From CAVVEQ01 sp963828855 (GTDB lineage Bacteria > Chloroflexota > Anaerolineae > Anaerolineales > Anaerolineaceae), in NCBI GenBank assembly GCA_963828855.1, contig CAWHGB010000002.1:1240001-1304000 (forward strand): a stretch of DNA of 64,000 nt, read 5' to 3'. A program made the position numbers and the translations under genes. Positions 28,792-38,914 of the stretch are shown piece by piece. Numbering within the stretch: position 1 is the first letter of the stretch; every line of letters starts with the position of its first letter. A model generated the notes under the pieces. That model saw only the letters and a program-made list of their open reading frames with translations, was not told where the DNA came from and searched no databases.

Positions 28792-29055
28792 ATGGCAAGT
28801 ATGGTCGTTCAAATCAAGGTAAAAGACTTTGCGGAATGGGAGAAGGTTTTTAATTCTTCCTCCAACCTGCGCAAGTCCAACGGAGAGCTTTCCCACCAGA
28901 TCTACCACGACAAGGGAGACCCAAATAAATTGGCAATTGTGTATCAATGGGATTCCCTGGAAAATGGACAGAAATTTTTCCAATCACCTGAGCTGAAAGC
29001 AGCGCAGCAACAGGCCGGCGTGGAAGGACCGCCAATCGTGTACTTCCCGCTTTAG
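28792..29055 (+). CDS. small ABM-like (dimeric alpha-beta barrel) protein
   Basis: An 87-residue protein with AAGGAG eight bases before its ATG. The pattern MASMVVQIKVKDFAEWEKVF, SHQIYHDKGDPNKLAIVYQW, SPELKAAQQQAG and a final strand fits the dimeric alpha-beta barrel fold of antibiotic-biosynthesis-monooxygenase-like and cyclase-like proteins. The reaction cannot be named. A palindromic operator candidate overlaps its promoter and an intrinsic terminator follows, so it is a one-gene unit. Confidence 0.75.
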   Translation: MASMVVQIKVKDFAEWEKVFNSSSNLRKSNGELSHQIYHDKGDPNKLAIVYQWDSLENGQKFFQSPELKAAQQQAGVEGPPIVYFPL

Positions 29056-29077
29056 GCATAAGTACCCAGGTTGAACC

Positions 29078-29110
29078 CCACCCTTCCTTTCCAAGGAGGG
29101 GTGTTTTTTT
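29078..29110 (+). terminator. intrinsic terminator
   Basis: CACCCTTCCTT pairs with AAGGAGGGGTG (one wobble) around a short loop, followed by TTTTTTT. It lies 23 bases after the stop of the ABM-like gene. Confidence 0.85.
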
Positions 29111-29299
29111 GTCCCACCGGTTTATCAACATCTTTGCAGGCGATCAGGGTAAACTGCCGGGCGATCCGCCTCGATTAGCCCGAAGGTTGTTCTTTTCGTG
29201 GGTTTGGATACCACCTTTCCGGACTCTTCCCGGTATAATCCTATTGGTGTCCGACAATTTCAATTAAGATAACCAATCCATCCCACCCCGAGGTAAATC

Positions 29300-30046
29300 A
29301 TGCCCCCTCATAACTGGCAGACCTTTTTCGATCACCACGCACCCTACTACATGGAGGAATCCTTTGTCACCGCCACCCTCGCTGAAGTGGATTTCCTGAT
29401 CGAAAACCTCCACCTCGTCCCTGGGATGCGGGTGCTGGACGTGGGCTGCGGTACGGGTCGCCACGCGGTGGAGCTAGCCAGGCGCGGGTACAAGGTGACC
29501 GGAGTGGATATCAGCAATGGCATGCTTGCCGAAGCACGGAAAGCAGCCGTTGGAGCCGGGGTGAATATCGAATGGGTGCGCAGCCCCGCACAGGATTTTG
29601 TTGCCTCCAGCCCCTTCGACGCTGCTTATTCGGTCTGCGAGGGGGCGCTCTCCCTGCTCAGCCTGGAGGATACCTTCGATCGCGACATACAGGTTTTTGC
29701 CAGGATCTTCGCCGCACTCAAACCCGGCGCACCCGCCCTCTTCACGGTATTGAACGGCATGCGCGTCATCCGCGCTTACAGCGATACGGATATCCGTTCC
29801 GGCAGCCTGGACGTATTCAACATGGTGGAAAACGGGAGGATGGAGATCGACACCCCCGCAGGCAAACAGACCATCCCCTCCCGTGAGCGCGCCTACATCC
29901 CCACCGAGCTGCGCCTGATGCTCCGCCAGGTCGGGTTCCAGGTGGATGCCATCTCGGGCGGCACAGCGGGGAACTGGCGGCTCGATCCGCCCTTCCTGGA
30001 TGAGATGGAGATCATGGTGATCGCGAGGCGACCGGCAAGCCGTTGA
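29300..30046 (+). CDS. class I SAM-dependent methyltransferase
   Basis: A 248-residue methyltransferase. Motif I MRVLDVGCGTGRHAVELARR, the acidic VTGVDISNGML, a post-I Ala-rich helix, PFDAAYSVCEGALSLL (motif IV region) and a C-terminal LRLMLRQVGFQVDAI are in order. Methyl acceptor unknown. GAGGT lies seven bases before the ATG, and a TATAAT -10 box sits near 29232. It appears monocistronic; the frame is intact. Confidence 0.9.
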   Translation: MPPHNWQTFFDHHAPYYMEESFVTATLAEVDFLIENLHLVPGMRVLDVGCGTGRHAVELARRGYKVTGVDISNGMLAEARKAAVGAGVNIEWVRSPAQDFVASSPFDAAYSVCEGALSLLSLEDTFDRDIQVFARIFAALKPGAPALFTVLNGMRVIRAYSDTDIRSGSLDVFNMVENGRMEIDTPAGKQTIPSRERAYIPTELRLMLRQVGFQVDAISGGTAGNWRLDPPFLDEMEIMVIARRPASR

Positions 30047-30115
30047 TTGGTTGAATGATAATTCGCAGGGAAGTTATAACGGAATCCCGGATTGCTTTCT
30101 GATCGCAGTTGGGAA

Positions 30116-30178
30116 CGCCCTCCAGCAAGAACTTCGATCCAAGATGATCATATAAAAGTACCTTCCGATTGGAGGGCG
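30116..30178. repeat. inverted repeat between convergent genes
   Basis: CGCCCTCCA at 30116-30124 and TGGAGGGCG at 30170-30178 are perfect 9-base inverted arms 45 bases apart. They lie between the convergent methyltransferase and lipoprotein genes. The arms match the stem of the DUF35 terminator at 55706-55735, here separated by a long loop. It may be a bidirectional terminator interrupted by an insertion. Confidence 0.5.
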
Positions 30179-30235
30179 CTTTCAAAAATTAGTCAAATTG
30201 ATTTTATGAGCTTCGAACAAGACAACCAGTCAAGA

Positions 30236-32006
30236 TCAAGGGCAGGCTTCATCCTGGACGCGCAGCGGGATCTGAACCCCTTTACCGCTATTCATTTTGG
30301 TCGTCACGCATTTTCCTTCAGCGCAACTTATTGCAGTACCAGTCGTGCTAAAGACAATTTCCATTCCAATGACATTCCCATCGGGATCCTTATCCGTCGG
30401 GATGATGGTATAGCTGCCTTTCCCCTCGTAGTCCATCGTGACACCACTCATATCGACGTTCAATTTTTCGACCAGGTTACCACTCGTGGCACTGTCCGGT
30501 GAGATCATGTAAGTGGCAGTCGTGCCAGTTGTGGAAAATGAAACAGAAAAAGGTTTTGACCAGATCATCGATGCAATCTCCCTTCCAGCTGCCGCCTACC
30601 CCGGGTGTCTCGATAACATGGTAGGTCTTCTTCTTCTCGCCGGTGTTGGCGTTGAGCTCAAGCGTGGCCTTCCCGCGTTTGGAGGTTGCGGTGAGGAGGA
30701 TCGTCGCGCTCTTGCCTTTCTCGTCCGGAGCCGTGTAGGAAAGCGTTCCGGGCGTCTTGGAAAGCGTGGTGGGATCGATTGATTCCGCACCGGTCAGAGC
30801 TGCCGTCAATTTCGAGGGAGCATCCGAGCCATCAAACTTCGAGATGACCTTGACCGGGATCGGGGTGGTGGAGCCGGGCTCCACTTTCCCCGGGGAGGGA
30901 GCGTCGATCTTGACGCACTTGCCTTCCTGCCAGTTGTTCTTTGCGGACATTAGTGAAGCAATTCCAAGGTCACGTGCAGCGGTGAGCCCTGGCGTATCCA
31001 ATTTGATAATATCCTCCTGGGTAACATTATCGGTTTTTTGATCAATGCGCCTGTTCGATTCCTTTTGTTCATTGAAATCCTGACCATATTTTAGGGTTGC
31101 CCCCGTCTCTAAATATATCGTCCGCCCGCCTTTCGTCTGCGTGGTTGCCTGGGTCACATCAAAAGTTGTGCTGGTTATCTCGGCATCATCGCCTACCGTT
31201 GCCCGCACGAACGCGGTCAGATCCTGGGTGGTGCCCGTTCCGCCCGATGCGGAGCCCAAGGTCGCCTTTATGGTAAAACTCACCTGTCCTTCGGCATTCG
31301 GGCAGCGCAGGCCGTCCACCCTTGCGGTCATCTCCGTTTTCGCGGAAGTTTCCGCCTTCGAAGCTTCGGTCTTCAACCCCAATTCAAACTTCGTGGACCC
31401 ATCCTCCCCCCTGCCCATTTCCACGTTCATCTTGGTGGTCGCATCCCCTTCTGTTACTGTTTTGGAGTCACTCTTCGTGGGCATGGCTGGCAATTCATTA
31501 ATAAAGTGGTCATTAATACCGCTCACTAGAAGCCCAACGAAGGATCCCTCGCTTATGCCGTCTCCATCCGACCGGACGGTTGCCGGGGGGTTATACACCA
31601 CCGGGAGCATGGCTGGTTTGGCCAGGAAACCTTTGACTGCCGGGCGAAATTCGCCCGAGGTCTCAAAAAGTAATCCGCCCGCTGAGGCAAGATCCTGGTT
31701 GTAGCTGGTGGGGGGCATTTGAGCCTGCAGTTCCTCAATGGCGGCTTGCAGGGCAGCCTGTTCAGATGCCTCCACGTCGTCCACCAGCACGGCAACGCCC
31801 GGCTCATCCACCGCCAGTGTCCTCAGTGAGGCTGCGCCGGGGGAAGGCAGGGGTCCTTCGAGGTCCAAAACCGGAAAGTCGGTCACGCTCAGATTGACAT
31901 TTCCCAACTTTGAATCGTTTTTCGATTCTTTCGGGGTAAACAGGCTGCACGAAATCAGAGTAAAAATGGTGATCACGGCAAAAGCGACGGTTTGTAGTTT
32001 TTTCAT
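30236..32006 (-). CDS. mosaic lipoprotein A (frameshifted)
   Basis: A secreted lipoprotein of about 590 residues: signal peptide MKKLQTVAFAVITIFTLISC, a long middle region with Thr/Ser-rich beta domains (VSFTIKATLGSASGGTGTT) and an Ig-like segment (PIPVKVISKFDGSDAPSKL), then a C-terminal domain starting TYHVIETPGVGGSWKGDC and ending IPLRVQDEACP. The frame changes near 30560. The first 35 residues, their DNA upstream region and the last 130 residues closely match lipoprotein B downstream, while the middles differ. Function unknown. Confidence 0.75.
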
Positions 32007-32112
32007 TTCCACCTCAGGAAACTGCCAAATCCGATTATTTCATTATTACCATTTATATAGATATTTTCATATTTAATTTTATTTGTGCTTCAATCCAGGC
32101 AACCATACAAGT

Positions 32113-33469
32113 TTATGGGCAAGCTTCTTTCTGTACGCGGAGTGGAATCTGAACACCATTACCGCTTTCCATTTTGTTCGTGAAGCATTTTCCTTCAACG
32201 CAGCTTTTTGCAGTGCCAAACGTTTTATAGTCAATTTCCATTCCAATGACATTCCCATCCGGATCTTCATCCGTCGGGATGATGGTGTAGCTGCCTTTCC
32301 CCTGGTAGTCCATCGTGATACCGCTCATTTCGACGTGTTGTATCTCGACCAGGCTGCCGCCGGAGGTGCTGCTCGGTGTGATTATGTAAGTGTTAGTCAT
32401 GCCAAGTCCAGTAAAAAAAACTGTAAAGGGTTTGGAGAGGTCATCGATGCAATCCCCGTTCCAGCTACCGCCTGCCGCTGGAGTATCGATCACGTGGTAG
32501 GTCCTTTTGCACTTCGCAGCTATATCCGCAAGATGAAGCGCTCTATCCGCGAAAACCTGCGCTGCTCTATCTGTTGAGGACCCCCCCAACAGTTGTCTAA
32601 GCCTCTCTACCAGAATTAGATCATCAACAGCCTGCTGGGCACGCGTACAATCCAATTCTGCAGCCGCTATTTCTTTCAAAATTACCTGGTCATTAAATTG
32701 GTCCAGCCAGGAATCAATCATTTCTCCGGCTTCATTACTATCTCCACCCAGGAGAGCAGATATGTGGTCAGTTTGGGTCGCTTCGCCAAATTTCTGTAAG
32801 AAGCCGTGTCCTGGAATTCGATGCCTGGATCGCCAGATTTGCAGCCCATTGTGCGTCGCTACCACTACCAACCCCCGCCCCGCTGAATTCAATGAGTTTG
32901 ATCTGGATTTCCTTGCTTTTCGGATCGACGACCGCCAGGTGATAATCCTGCCCGCTGCCTTCAAAGCCGAAAATGATCTGGTTCTTCGGCGGGATCTCTT
33001 TCCCGGGCAGGATCGTAAGGGTCACCAACTCATTGAAAAATAACCCCGAGGGTTCCAACTGGACCGCCAACGCTGATCCATCATCCAGGGGAGCCCCTTC
33101 GATACTCGTCACAGAGGTCATGGAAATGTTGGTTTGCGCGTCCAACGCTTTGGGTGGGATATCTAATGTGAACTCAGTCCCATCCGCTGCGGTCAATGAA
33201 AGGCTGCCGCCATCCGTGGAGATATTTTTACTTGTTGTGACTTTATCATCCAGAGCCACGGTCACGTTGAGCGGTTCAGCCGGCGTTGTAAAGTCCACCG
33301 CCAGGGCGTTTGGTAATGCGACATCGGGGGAGGGTGAAGTATCAGCCACGGTTGGATTGGCGTCTCCCAGTTTTGAATCGTTTTGCGATTCTTTCGGGGT
33401 GAACAGACTGCACGATATCAGGATAAACAGGGTGACCCCGGCAAAAGCGACGGTTTGTAGTTTTTTCAT
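32113..33469 (-). CDS. mosaic lipoprotein B (frameshifted)
   Basis: A lipoprotein of about 452 residues and paralogue of lipoprotein A. It shares the signal peptide (MKKLQTVAFAGVTLFILISC) and the C-terminal domain (TYHVIDTPAAGGSWNGDC to IPLRVQKEACP) but has a different middle: a ZU5-like beta domain (FTLDIPPKALDAQTNISM) and a helical segment (KFGEATQTDHISALLGG). The frame shifts near 32960. The likely role is extracellular binding with an exchangeable middle module; this is inference. Confidence 0.75.
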
Positions 33470-33688
33470 TTCCACCTCAGGAAACGCCAAATCCAATTAT
33501 TTAATTTATACTATTTCTATCCATATTATCATATATAAATGAATATACAATAGGCAATAGTAATGTCCCTGCAGAAAAGATGAGTCCACAATGTTTCATG
33601 AGGCTCTGAAGAATATTTCCTTAAAGAAACAAGCACCTTTTGCCAGAAATGCTTGTTTTCAATTGACTGTTTGCTGCTCTTCTTGAAT

Positions 33689-33964
33689 TTACTCCTGATC
33701 CGGAGAATTCACCAGCCTCACCCCTCCACCCGGCAGCCGTTTCTCCTGCAGGATGGCTTCATAAACCATGTACTCGTCCTCGCTGAGCTCCGGGTCCCGC
33801 CCCCGTTGTTCAATCGTTATCCGCAATCCTGTGCCAAAGCCGGCATCGTGAATGACCTTTGGCAGCTTCCCGGTCTTTTTCAGATAAGCCACCACCTGCG
33901 GGTTGTGGGCGTAAAGGATTGCGGTCAGTTTTAATTCCGGATGGGTATATTCATGCTCGCTCAT
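33689..33964 (-). CDS. small hypothetical protein
   Basis: A 91-residue protein I do not recognise, with a good ribosome site (AGGAGG six bases from ATG). It has an acidic start, a TAILYAHNPQVVAYLKKTGK segment and ITIEQRGRDPELSEDEYMVY before a short tail. It is followed by about 190 AT-rich bases with no gene, and preceded by the terminator of the dienelactone-hydrolase-like gene. Confidence 0.65.
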   Translation of the reverse strand: MSEHEYTHPELKLTAILYAHNPQVVAYLKKTGKLPKVIHDAGFGTGLRITIEQRGRDPELSEDEYMVYEAILQEKRLPGGGVRLVNSPDQE

Positions 33965-33987
33965 TTCAAACCTCCTATTAAATAAAA

Positions 33988-34018
33988 CAACCCCAAAGCG
34001 TTTCGCCTCAGGGTTGCG
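33988..34018 (-). terminator. intrinsic terminator of the hydrolase gene
   Basis: On the minus strand AACCCTGAGGCG-AAA-CGCTTTGGGGTT forms a stem with one or two mismatches and is followed by GTTTTATTT. It lies about 50 bases past the stop of the dienelactone-hydrolase-like gene. Confidence 0.65.
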
Positions 34019-34066
34019 AATTAATCTTTACTATTATATACCAATAACGAATGTAAACCTTACGAA

Positions 34067-34711
34067 TTAACCTTTGAGAAACGCCAATGTCCGTTCCCAG
34101 GCCAGCTTCGCCGCCGTATCATCATAGGCATCCAACCGGTCCGGCTCAAAGAACCAGTGCCCGGTGCCCGGGTAGGTGTAAAAAGCAACTGGCCGCCTGG
34201 CTTTCTTCAATTCTTCTTCCAGACCATTCACTTCGGAACCAGGTTCGAATGGGTCGTTCTCGGCGAAGTGACCCTGGTAGGATGCCCGGGATTTGTCAAA
34301 GTTTGCAGGTCCGGTGCCGTAGAACACAACCACCTTTTTGATTCGCTCCGGATCGGTGGTGGAGAGGTTCAGGGCAAAGTATGCCCCCAGCGAAAAGCCG
34401 ATCACCGCCAGGCCTTTCTCCGGCACCCCGCAGCGTTCCTGCAGGAACTCCGCCGCGTGTCTCACTTCGGCAATGGCGTTTTTCGCATCTAGCGCATCCC
34501 CCAGCGCCTCCGCTTCCGGTATGGTGGCAGCGAGCTTGCCGTGATAGAGATCCGGCGCGAAAACGGTGAATCCCTCCCCGGCCAGGCGGGTACAGAAATC
34601 CCTGATCGTCTGGTTCAAACCCCACCAGGCATGCAGGACGAGCACACCTTTTCCATTTCCTGCGGGTGGCAGTGCAAGAAATCCTTCTGGCTGTTGGATC
34701 ATCACATTCAC
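34067..34711 (-). CDS. dienelactone hydrolase family protein
   Basis: A 214-residue alpha/beta hydrolase: VLVLHAWWGLN (oxyanion region), VFAPDLYHGK, nucleophile elbow VIGFSLGAYFAL, the late FAENDPFEP (Asp) and GTGHWFFEPDR (His). The family hydrolyses dienelactones and related esters; most short members have Cys as nucleophile, whereas here the residue is Ser (GFSLG), which favours a general esterase. The frame is intact. Confidence 0.87.
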   Translation of the reverse strand: MNVMIQQPEGFLALPPAGNGKGVLVLHAWWGLNQTIRDFCTRLAGEGFTVFAPDLYHGKLAATIPEAEALGDALDAKNAIAEVRHAAEFLQERCGVPEKGLAVIGFSLGAYFALNLSTTDPERIKKVVVFYGTGPANFDKSRASYQGHFAENDPFEPGSEVNGLEEELKKARRPVAFYTYPGTGHWFFEPDRLDAYDDTAAKLAWERTLAFLKG

Positions 34712-34760
34712 TCCTGGAATAAGAATTCCTTGAATTCAATCATTTGGTCGGAGGAGCTGG

Positions 34761-35243
34761 TCAGCTTTCTCTTAACTTTTCCACCGTCTTGGCGATTCGC
34801 CGCTCGCGGGTCTCGGGCGCTTTAGCTTCCTGCACCCAACGGACATATTCCTTCTTCATCGATGGCGCGGATTTCTCAAACGCGGAGAGCAGATCTGCTG
34901 CCAATAACGCTTCTCTCAAGTCCTCGGGGATCTCTACCGTGCGCGGCTCACTATCCAGCGCCAGGGTTACCTCCACCTTGTCTCCACCCTTGAAGCCCCC
35001 AGCCTGCCTGTGCTCTGCGCTCATACTGATCATGTATTTGCCATCCATCACCGCCACCGCACTGCGGTAGGAATAATCATTGACCTTCACCTTCACCAGC
35101 GGACGCTTGCCGCCGCCCAAGTGCTTCGATCACTGTGCCAGGCACTTCAATCCCGGTTGTGTTTTTTCCGGTTTGGAGAATATCGGTTTGAAAGGTTACC
35201 CGTTTAAGTTCCGGAGATTTTTCGAAGAATTCCCATCAGCCAT
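34761..35243 (-). CDS. YdeI/DUF1905-type protein (frameshifted)
   Basis: A protein of about 160 residues. The N-terminal DUF1905-like half reads VTFQTDILQTGKNTTGIEVP then GGGKRPLVKVKVNDYSYRS and MDGKYMISMS. The C-terminal half (FEKSAPSMKKEYVRWVQEAK, RERRIAKTVEKL) is the YdeI/OmpD-associated helical motif. Two indels (near 35232 and in the GGGCGGCGG stretch near 35112) break the frame. The start at 35243 has AGGA upstream. The role is unknown. Confidence 0.75.
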
Positions 35244-35315
35244 TTGTAAATCCTTTCTGTAAATTAGGGGGGATTGAAATTTAACCCAGACCATAATGGT
35301 GTTCACTGCTTGAGT

Positions 35316-35922
35316 TTACTCTCCGCTGCGGAGATCTGATAGGATACCCGGCGTATATCGAATTTCCGAAAAATTCACCTCACAGCCCTGACCGGTTGGA
35401 GATTGGGCTGAAAACCCCATCCACAACTGTCCCAAATCCCCCAATGTGAAGTAACGCACGAAATGCCAATAGTTTCCATCCAGCGAATAATGAAAAGCGA
35501 AAACTTCACGCCGTCTATAAACACGTAAATAAACTGAATTATCTCCCAACCACCACCGAATTGCAATCGTCGGAGACGCCACGGGTTACAACCGAAACAA
35601 TCATTGGTTGTTGCTGAGGTGAGTATTCAAAACACAACTTGGCCCAGAGAGCATCATTGGAATATACGAATAGCGTTCCGGCGTCATATGTGGAAGCAAA
35701 CCCGACTGTGACTCTAGCCTGGAGGCAGAATGCTGAGTCTGGTGGCATAAACAGCGCGATCGGGGCATTGTTTTTCCCCTGCCCCCCGGCAGGATCAATG
35801 AACCAATCGGTATCCCCCCCTGCGGTGATGTTGATCTGTTGCACGGCATCACTGGTACTGCTTAAAGGCTTATTCTTCCAGGAAATCACCGCCGGGATGG
35901 AAGATAATGTGGTTATTTCCAT
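35316..35922 (-). CDS. DUF1349 concanavalin-like protein (frameshifted)
   Basis: A jelly-roll protein of about 200 residues of the DUF1349 family. DTDWFIDPAGG follows the first strands, then SAFCLQARVTVGFASTYDAG, VYSNDALWAKLCFEYSPQ and, after a frameshift near 35570, VYLRVYRRREVFAFHYS and LGQLWMGFSAQSPTGQGC. The pattern of strand-turn repeats matches family members that resemble glycan-binding domains. The start at 35922 is preferred to a longer, unsupported N-terminus. Confidence 0.78.
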
Positions 35923-36150
35923 TGGATTTTCTCTTTCGTAGTTATCGTCGTATCCTTTCCATGCCTCATACAATTTATCGTTCATACATATTCCCGTTTC
36001 CAAGTGTATTTTCCATAAGTTCTCAATTTCAAGTAATAATCGCCAATCATTCAATAAAAATTTGAATCCAACCCAAATCGATCATGAGGTTGGGTAATTT
36101 TGATATCTTAGGAACAGTAATTCGCCAGGTCGCTTAATTACAATAGAAAA

Positions 36151-37132
36151 TTAAAGATACCCGTTCTCCCGAAACCATTCCAATGCCTTCCGAATCGCCT
36201 CCTCGATCGGTGTTTGTGGGAGTCCCAGCTCCTTCACCGCCTTCGAACAGTCATAATATTCCTGCTTTTTTCCAATGCGTACCTCCGATGCAGTGACCAC
36301 CGGTGGTTTCCTGGTGAATGCAGCGCCGAATTCGAAGACATTGCCCAGCGCTACCGCAAGGTGGTAAGGGATGCGGAAAGTCGGCGGCTTCACCCCGGCG
36401 ATCTCGGCGATCAGGTTGAAATAGTCAGATACTGGGATATTGCGGTTCCCGAACAGATAGCGTTCGCCGATCCTACCCTTTTTGGCGGCCTGGATGTGCC
36501 CGCGGGCGACATCCTCCACATCGATCACGTTCGTACCCCCTTCGATATATCCGGGCATCTGCCCGGTGGCCACGTCGATGATCATCTGCCCCGAGGGTGT
36601 GGGTTTGATGTCGTTCGTGCCGATCACCAGGGTGGGGTTGACGATCACGATTGGCAAGCCCTTCTCCACGAACTTCATCGCCTCCAACTCGGCGTAATAT
36701 TTGGAAAGCGAGTAATTATCGCCGGTCTTCCAGTGGTTGAACTCCGCACTCTCATTCACCGGCACCGCGCCATGCGCCCCCATGGTGTTGTTCGTGCTTG
36801 TGTACACCACTTTTTCCACGCCGGCTTCCAGGGCTGCCTGCAGGGAGGCTTTGGTTCCACCCACGTTGATCTCGTAGGGCAGGTTCTTATCGGGGGTCCA
36901 GTGGTGGAAATAGGCGGCGGTGAAATAGAGCGTGTCGCAGCCGGCTAGTGCCTTCTTCATTGAATCTCCATCGCGGATATCCCCATAGGCCCGCTCAACT
37001 TCCAAGCCTTCGATGTTGCGAGTATCGCTGGTTTCCCGGATGAATACCTTGACCTCCTTCGCCATCCTTGAGCAGCTCCCGAACGATGGCTGAGCCGATG
37101 AATCCCGTCGCGCCGGTGACGAGTTTTTTCAA
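36151..37132 (-). CDS. NAD-dependent epimerase / dihydroflavonol-reductase-like (frameshifted)
   Basis: An extended SDR enzyme of about 326 residues. KKLVTGATGFIGSAIVREL holds the NAD site; YGDIRDGDSMKKALAGCDTL, VEKVVYTSTNNTMG and the active-site region YSLSKYYAELEAMKF (YxxxK) follow, with NPTLVIGTNDIKPTPSG and a C-terminal ALEWFRENGYL. The start is TTG at 37132, overlapping the DUF7000 stop by four bases, which suggests translational coupling. One frameshift lies near 37065. It is the last gene of a three-gene operon. Confidence 0.86.
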
Positions 37133-37642
37133 TTTCCCGAATCTCCGTGATCGTGGAAGAATTTCTGTACATCGCTCATAAAATTGACCGTGCCGCTTTC
37201 AATCTCTTTCGTCAAATCATCCAAATTTCCGAAATCCGGTTCCGCAATCAGGGTATGCTCCAGAATGGAATCACTGGTTTTTGGATTCGCTGTGAGTCTA
37301 TATTTATTCCACCCCTTCTCACGAATCAGTCTCGAATAATCCATCTGGATCTGTCGATTACCCCCCGATAGCCATACTTCGAATCGAAAAGTTTCGTGCA
37401 GGAAAACGATCGCCACCTTCAGCTTGCGCATCTTCAAATCCGGCGGAATAATCGCAAAATAGGTCATGTCCATGTACCCGAAATACAGGTTGCCGGGAAC
37501 GTCGTAATTCGGGATATTTCTTCTGGAAAAAAGCCCGCAGGGATTGCATGTAATCCATCAGCCCGCCGTAGGCTATCTGAATGCTGCCTTTCTGAAGTTG
37601 ATCTCGATAATCTTTCATCGCATCCTGAAATGATGTTTTCAT
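37129..37642 (-). CDS. DUF7000-like protein (frameshifted)
   Basis: A protein of about 170 residues resembling DUF7000: MKTSFQDAMKDYRDQLQKG, IAYGGLMDYMQSLRAFFQ, then GYMDMTYFAIIPPDLKMRKL, FLHETFRFEVWLSGGNRQIQ and a C-terminal helix. A frameshift occurs near 37490. GAGGGAGGG precedes the ATG at 37642. It starts one base after the oxidoreductase gene ends and overlaps the epimerase gene, so all three are co-translated. The function of the family is unknown to me. Confidence 0.75.
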
Positions 37643-37643
37643 T

Positions 37644-38638
37644 TCATTTCCCTCCCTCATCAACAACGACCACGATGTTTCCCAATTTTTGCTCGGTCTC
37701 TGCGTAGCGATGCGCTTCAACCATATCCTCAAACGAAAAGGCCCGGTCTATAATCGGCTTGATCTTTCCGGTAACGACCAGTTCCAGGAGGTGATCCAAT
37801 TCCTCCGCTGATGCCCCATCCCCTCCGAAAACCACCTTTTTTTCCTTCTTCATATTCGCGCGAACCCCATGAAAAAAATGATCGTTCTGCGGATTCGCCA
37901 GCAGGCAGGTACCACCCGGGCGAAGCAAGGCGAAGATGCTGTTCGAGCGGGATCTTGCAGACCACATCGAAGACCAGGTCATATACTTCCCCCATCTCGG
38001 TGTAATCCTGCCGGGTGTAATCGATGACATGATCAGCGCCAATCGCGCGGAGCATTTCCAGCTTTCCTGCGCTATCCACGGCAGTGACCTCGGCGCCGAA
38101 ATACTTCGCAAGTTGAACCGCGTAGGTACCAAAACTGCCACCTGCACCGATGATCAGGATCTTTTGCCCCTTTTGGATGTTTCCCTTGCGAAGAAATCCG
38201 AGCGCTTCCAATCCACCATAGGGAACTGCGGCGGCTTCATTAAAATCCATACCTTGGGGGATCTTCGCCAGGACGCTCGTTTCATTCGCCCCGCCCACGC
38301 AGATATACTCCGCGTAGGCACCCAACCCGATCCCGCTGGTTCCACAAACCCGGTCGCCAACGGTGAAAGCGGTCATGTTATTGCCAACCGCCTCCACCAC
38401 GCCGGCAAAATCCTCCCCCAAAATGCGCACCCTGGGTTTGAACACGCCGAAATACAACCGCAGGGGCAGCGATATCAAACCGGTGAAGCGGAAACTCCTG
38501 ATCTCCAGATCCGCCCGCGAAACGGTGGTGGCATGAATGCGGATCAGGGCTTGGTCAGCTTTGGGTTGCGGTTTTTTAACGTTGCTGTAATTGCAGGACA
38601 TCCGGAGGACCATAAGCAGTGCAAACGATTGCTTTCAA
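37644..38638 (-). CDS. quinone-oxidoreductase-type MDR enzyme (frameshifted)
   Basis: A zinc-free medium-chain dehydrogenase of about 331 residues. The N-terminal part KAIVCTAYGPPDVLQL, RIHATTVSRADLEIRS and GEDFAGVVEAVG lead to the NADPH site LIIGAGGSFGTYAVQLAKYF and GADHVIDYTRQDYTE. The end carries SFEDMVEAHRYAETEQKLGN. Frameshifts occur near 38578 and 37960. The start is TTG 38638 with GGAG six bases upstream. It is first in an operon with DUF7000 and an epimerase. Confidence 0.86.
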
Positions 38639-38659
38639 ATAAATCTCCGATATCTATAG

Positions 38660-38851
38660 TTACCAGGCATAGTGTTTCGGTGTTTTCATATATTGTATGC
38701 AGGAATGGCCGATAACCTGGCTGCCTTTGTAACCAGTGATCCTTTCCGCCCCATCGTTCCAATACGTGATCAAACGCTCGCGATCAACAAAATAGACGCC
38801 ATCATAAAGATGATCAACAAGTTCTTTGTAAAAATCTTTATCCTCGGGCAT
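38660..38851 (-). pseudogene. truncated PAS-domain fragment
   Basis: A 63-residue open frame holding only the start of a PAS sensor: FYKELVDHLYDGVYFVDRER, LITYWNDGAERITGY and VIGHSC. These match the opening PAS domain of bacterial PAS-GGDEF type sensors. The frame then diverges (IQYMKTPKHYAW) and stops, without the rest of the PAS fold or any output domain. It is most likely a remnant of a larger signalling gene. Confidence 0.65.
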
Positions 38852-38914
38852 ATATCCTCGACAGATTCACGGACCAATTGAATATCATAACTTCAGAGGA
38901 AAGGAATTTCAAGC

